Assembly: GCF_000003815.2 (NCBI RefSeq)
Contig: NW_023365880.1
Span: 3,969 to 27,673, forward strand
Direction: 5' to 3'
DNA length: 23,705 nucleotides
Origin: Branchiostoma floridae
Taxonomy: Eukaryota; Chordata; Leptocardii; Amphioxiformes; Branchiostomatidae
The notes under the pieces were generated by a model that was not told the origin of the DNA, did not search any database, and was given only the letters and a program-made list of their open reading frames with translations. Shown piece by piece: positions 21,337-23,705 of this stretch; position 1 is the stretch's first letter, and every line of letters starts with the position of its first letter. The translations under genes and the position numbers were made by a program.

Positions 21337-23206
21337 GCAACAAAGTAAGGTAAGCCAGGGTTTCTTAAATGCATCCATATCATCTGTATCTGCTTAGAAA
21401 AATTCCTATTTATGTATGTCTTGATAAAAACAGTCTTTTATGGTTTATTTAATGAGCAGATGCATGACTGAGGAAGCAGCATGGTGTTGTAAAAGTTACA
21501 GTGCTCAACTAAGTCACCAGAAACCTGTTTCCTGTCTATCCAACATAACCTACATACAGGAAGGCACTCTCCATAATACAAGTCTTTTTCCTGACTTCTA
21601 TGATTTCAACTTTATAGGTACCTCTCTGTACCAAGTGGATTCAAGTACCGCAGGTACACTACAGTGTTAAAGGAAAGACCAAATCATTGTCTTTTATTTA
21701 CCCAAAGCTCAAAGACTTCAAGATGCATTCCATGAAAATGTGTTGTCAGAGTATCAAAACCATTCACATATCGAGCCCACAGTCTTCGTGTGATTAATTT
21801 ATAAAAGATGTGCTCAAAGATGGTGGTAAGAGTGTTTTGCTTGTTGTGGATTCTTATTCTTCATTTTTCTTTTACCTACTTGCCATGTGTGTATATTTTT
21901 CTATAAATCTACACATTGATTGTCTACATTCTTAACACTCTGTCAAGAGGAAGCATTATATAAGTGTACTTTGGTGGAAGTTATTTTCAAGTAGATACAT
22001 TTTGATTTATATTTGACTATGTTTTACACATTACATCTCTTTAGTTATTTGAAATGGACATGCATTCTGTGTTCAAAACAGTTTATCACTGTAATTCGAA
22101 TGTCCATTGATTATTGAGAACTGGGATAAAAATATATTAACTGGTGACAAAACTATTTCCAGATTATTCTCTCTCCTTCACTAGCAGCACCATATCCTAA
22201 AATTCCATCTCTGCTATTGCCTTTTTCAAACCTTTGTTCATTATTTAAAATTGATTTAATTTAAATTTAATTAATAGCAATAATCTAAAAGCAATTAACA
22301 TCAGTCACAATATTTATCAAACGGATAATGGAATGATAAAACACACATCAAGACGTATACAGCAATAAAAGCAGATCAACTTCAGACTCTGCTTTTCATT
22401 ATAACATTAATGCAACTTTTCCTTTTACATATTGACCAAAAAATCAGAAGTTTTCCGGGGAAGAATACTGATGTAGCTGAATAGTTTCTTTGATTTTTAA
22501 ATGACTTTTTCAATGGCTATTAGAGTTCTTTTCTATATCCAAGTCTGATAAGGGACTGCAGAAATCAGCTGAAACTCTACTGATGGAGCAGTTTCTCTCT
22601 ATATAGAACAGTGTGATTATAGAAAGGGCATATTGTCTCTATTTCAAGACTACCAGACACAACTCAGTTCACAAAAGACATGAGAATTTCTTTATGTGTG
22701 GCAGCTTTTAGCAGGACCTTTGACGTGAACACCACCTACAATGTACATAGTTGTTGATGGTTCTTGCTTCCCTTTTAGTGATAGTATGCTGAAATGAATA
22801 CTTATAGTTTTAGGCAGCACGAAAGCCCATCGACAATCATTCTGTTCTCACCTCCAAACATTGTAATTATATGGCGGTACAATCTGCTATCTACAGTTGT
22901 ATCAGTGGATACCTACATGTATAGTTCAGCTATCACAGAAGCAGGTGGCCATTATAATATCAGATCAGTGTGTTAAAAGTGTAAGTGACATTCAGTAATG
23001 TAGTTAAAAAGCCAAGCTGCAAGACACACCCACATTGTAACTGTTATGTTGTTCAGATAGCATTTGAAAGTTGCAGGGAGCATGAAAGCATTAAATATTT
23101 CATCACTTCCTGCCCCATCCCTCCATAGAACATGTAGCTACATAAAATGACACCTTAGTGAAAGGCATGAACTGCCTGCTTGCGGATGACATTGTGAGGA
23201 CACTTC
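21337..23206. other. AT-rich sequence, probable 3' UTR of minus-strand gene
   Basis: No coding exon is recognised. The part next to 23206 must be transcribed as the start of the nuclear-receptor 3' UTR if that exon is real. Confidence 0.45.
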
Positions 23207-23336
23207 CTAGGACAGCATCTCTGTCACCAGCTCATCCACCTTGAGGACCCCGTCCAGTGCCATGGACAGGTAGGACTCCAGGGCCTTGGAGCTGAAGGTG
23301 CGCAGTGCCGGCAGCCTCAGCAGGATCTTTGCATGT
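23207..23336 (-). CDS. Nuclear receptor ligand-binding domain, terminal exon (H10/11 to AF-2)
   Basis: On the minus strand an acceptor 'cttgtgtttcag' precedes the exon. One base completes a split codon, then 42 codons run to TAG: HAKILLRLPALRTFSSKALE, SYLSMALDGVLKVDELVTEM, LS. 'AKxLLRLPALR' plus spacing to 'ELVTEML' matches helix 10/11 and the AF-2 activation helix (pattern hydrophobic-hydrophobic-x-E-hydrophobic-hydrophobic) of NR2- and NR3-type receptors such as RXR, HNF4, COUP-TF or ERR. The glutamate that clamps coactivator LxxLL motifs is present. The rest of the gene, with the DNA-binding zinc fingers, lies beyond the window. The usual proline between helix 11 and AF-2 is absent and the tail stops one residue after AF-2, so it is not a standard RXR. 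The subfamily is undetermined. Confidence 0.7.
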
Positions 23337-23705
23337 CTGAAACACAAGAACAAGGAGCAGTGTTTTACAAGTACACTACGGAAGCTGGGGAGTCAAGGGG
23401 TAAGTGGGGAACTTTATGTTTGATTTAAGTTTTGGATATTCTCAATATCAACTGTTAGGAAGGGTATTTTCATCTCCTGACATTATCCTCTGTTATAAAC
23501 TTATTGTAATTTCCATGTTATGTCCATGTTCATATGTACCATTGTACTTGTTTCTTTTTTTCTTGAATGAAAAAAAAGAATGCACTTAGTTGGATACCTA
23601 ATAGTATGCAGGTATCTGAAAACTACTTTCCACAAATAAAAGAACACAAGTATTCTCTGGAACTGTCCAAGCCCCAAAATCAACATCAAAATGAAAGAAA
23701 TACAC
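23337..23705 (-). other. Intron of the nuclear-receptor-like gene
   Basis: This lies upstream (minus strand) of the terminal exon. There is a pyrimidine-rich acceptor at 23337-23348. No further exon is seen before the window ends. Confidence 0.6.

Overview
The window is eukaryotic nuclear DNA. Its genes are split into short exons with GT-AG introns and consistent phases, it has scaffold gaps of N, and it carries several kinds of transposon debris. The style (compact vertebrate-like exons, a tRNA-headed SINE, dispersed 'caccaaaggcgcgag' and 'ccgcccttcggcg' repeats) suggests an invertebrate deuterostome, most likely a lancelet (Branchiostoma). The organism is an inference from pattern, not from a search.

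Positions 1-8435 contain no gene that I can support. They hold GC-rich, repeat-like DNA: a short CCCTCCCCC tandem repeat (55-146), several degenerate copies of a ~140 bp repeat (about 715-1170 and 3040-3300), GTTCGG/CCGAAC-rich islands (1187-1745 around a 100-N gap, and 8062-8225), a 537 bp insertion between 27 bp direct repeats (2895-3485), and a pair of ~126 bp direct repeats (4231-4356 and 5136-5261).

Positions 8436-15206 are the best-resolved part. Two copies of one non-autonomous hAT-like transposon lie in opposite orientation on either side of the 3' part of a purple acid phosphatase gene of ACP7 type (ten exons, 10370-14144, + strand). The left copy carries a nested TA-target MITE (8844-9549). 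The right copy (14170-15198) has an intact 8 bp target duplication and begins 25 bp after the phosphatase stop codon, so it probably forms most of the 3' UTR. The 5' part of the phosphatase gene, including the first metal-binding block, is not visible. A 249-N gap cuts the first visible exon.

Positions 15207-23705 are AT-rich and gene-bearing. The last three coding exons of the mitochondrial complex I subunit NDUFS2 (16943-18285, + strand) follow a 100-N gap that probably hides its 5' exons. A possible minus-strand terminal exon with a hydrophobic tail abuts the other side of that gap (16413-16553, weak). At the right edge, a minus-strand terminal exon (23207-23336) encodes the end of a nuclear-receptor ligand-binding domain with an AF-2 helix. 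It converges on NDUFS2, and the ~4.7 kb between them is probably untranslated or intergenic. The three recognised genes have unrelated functions. I found no operon-like system, RNA gene, CRISPR array or clearly novel gene cassette.
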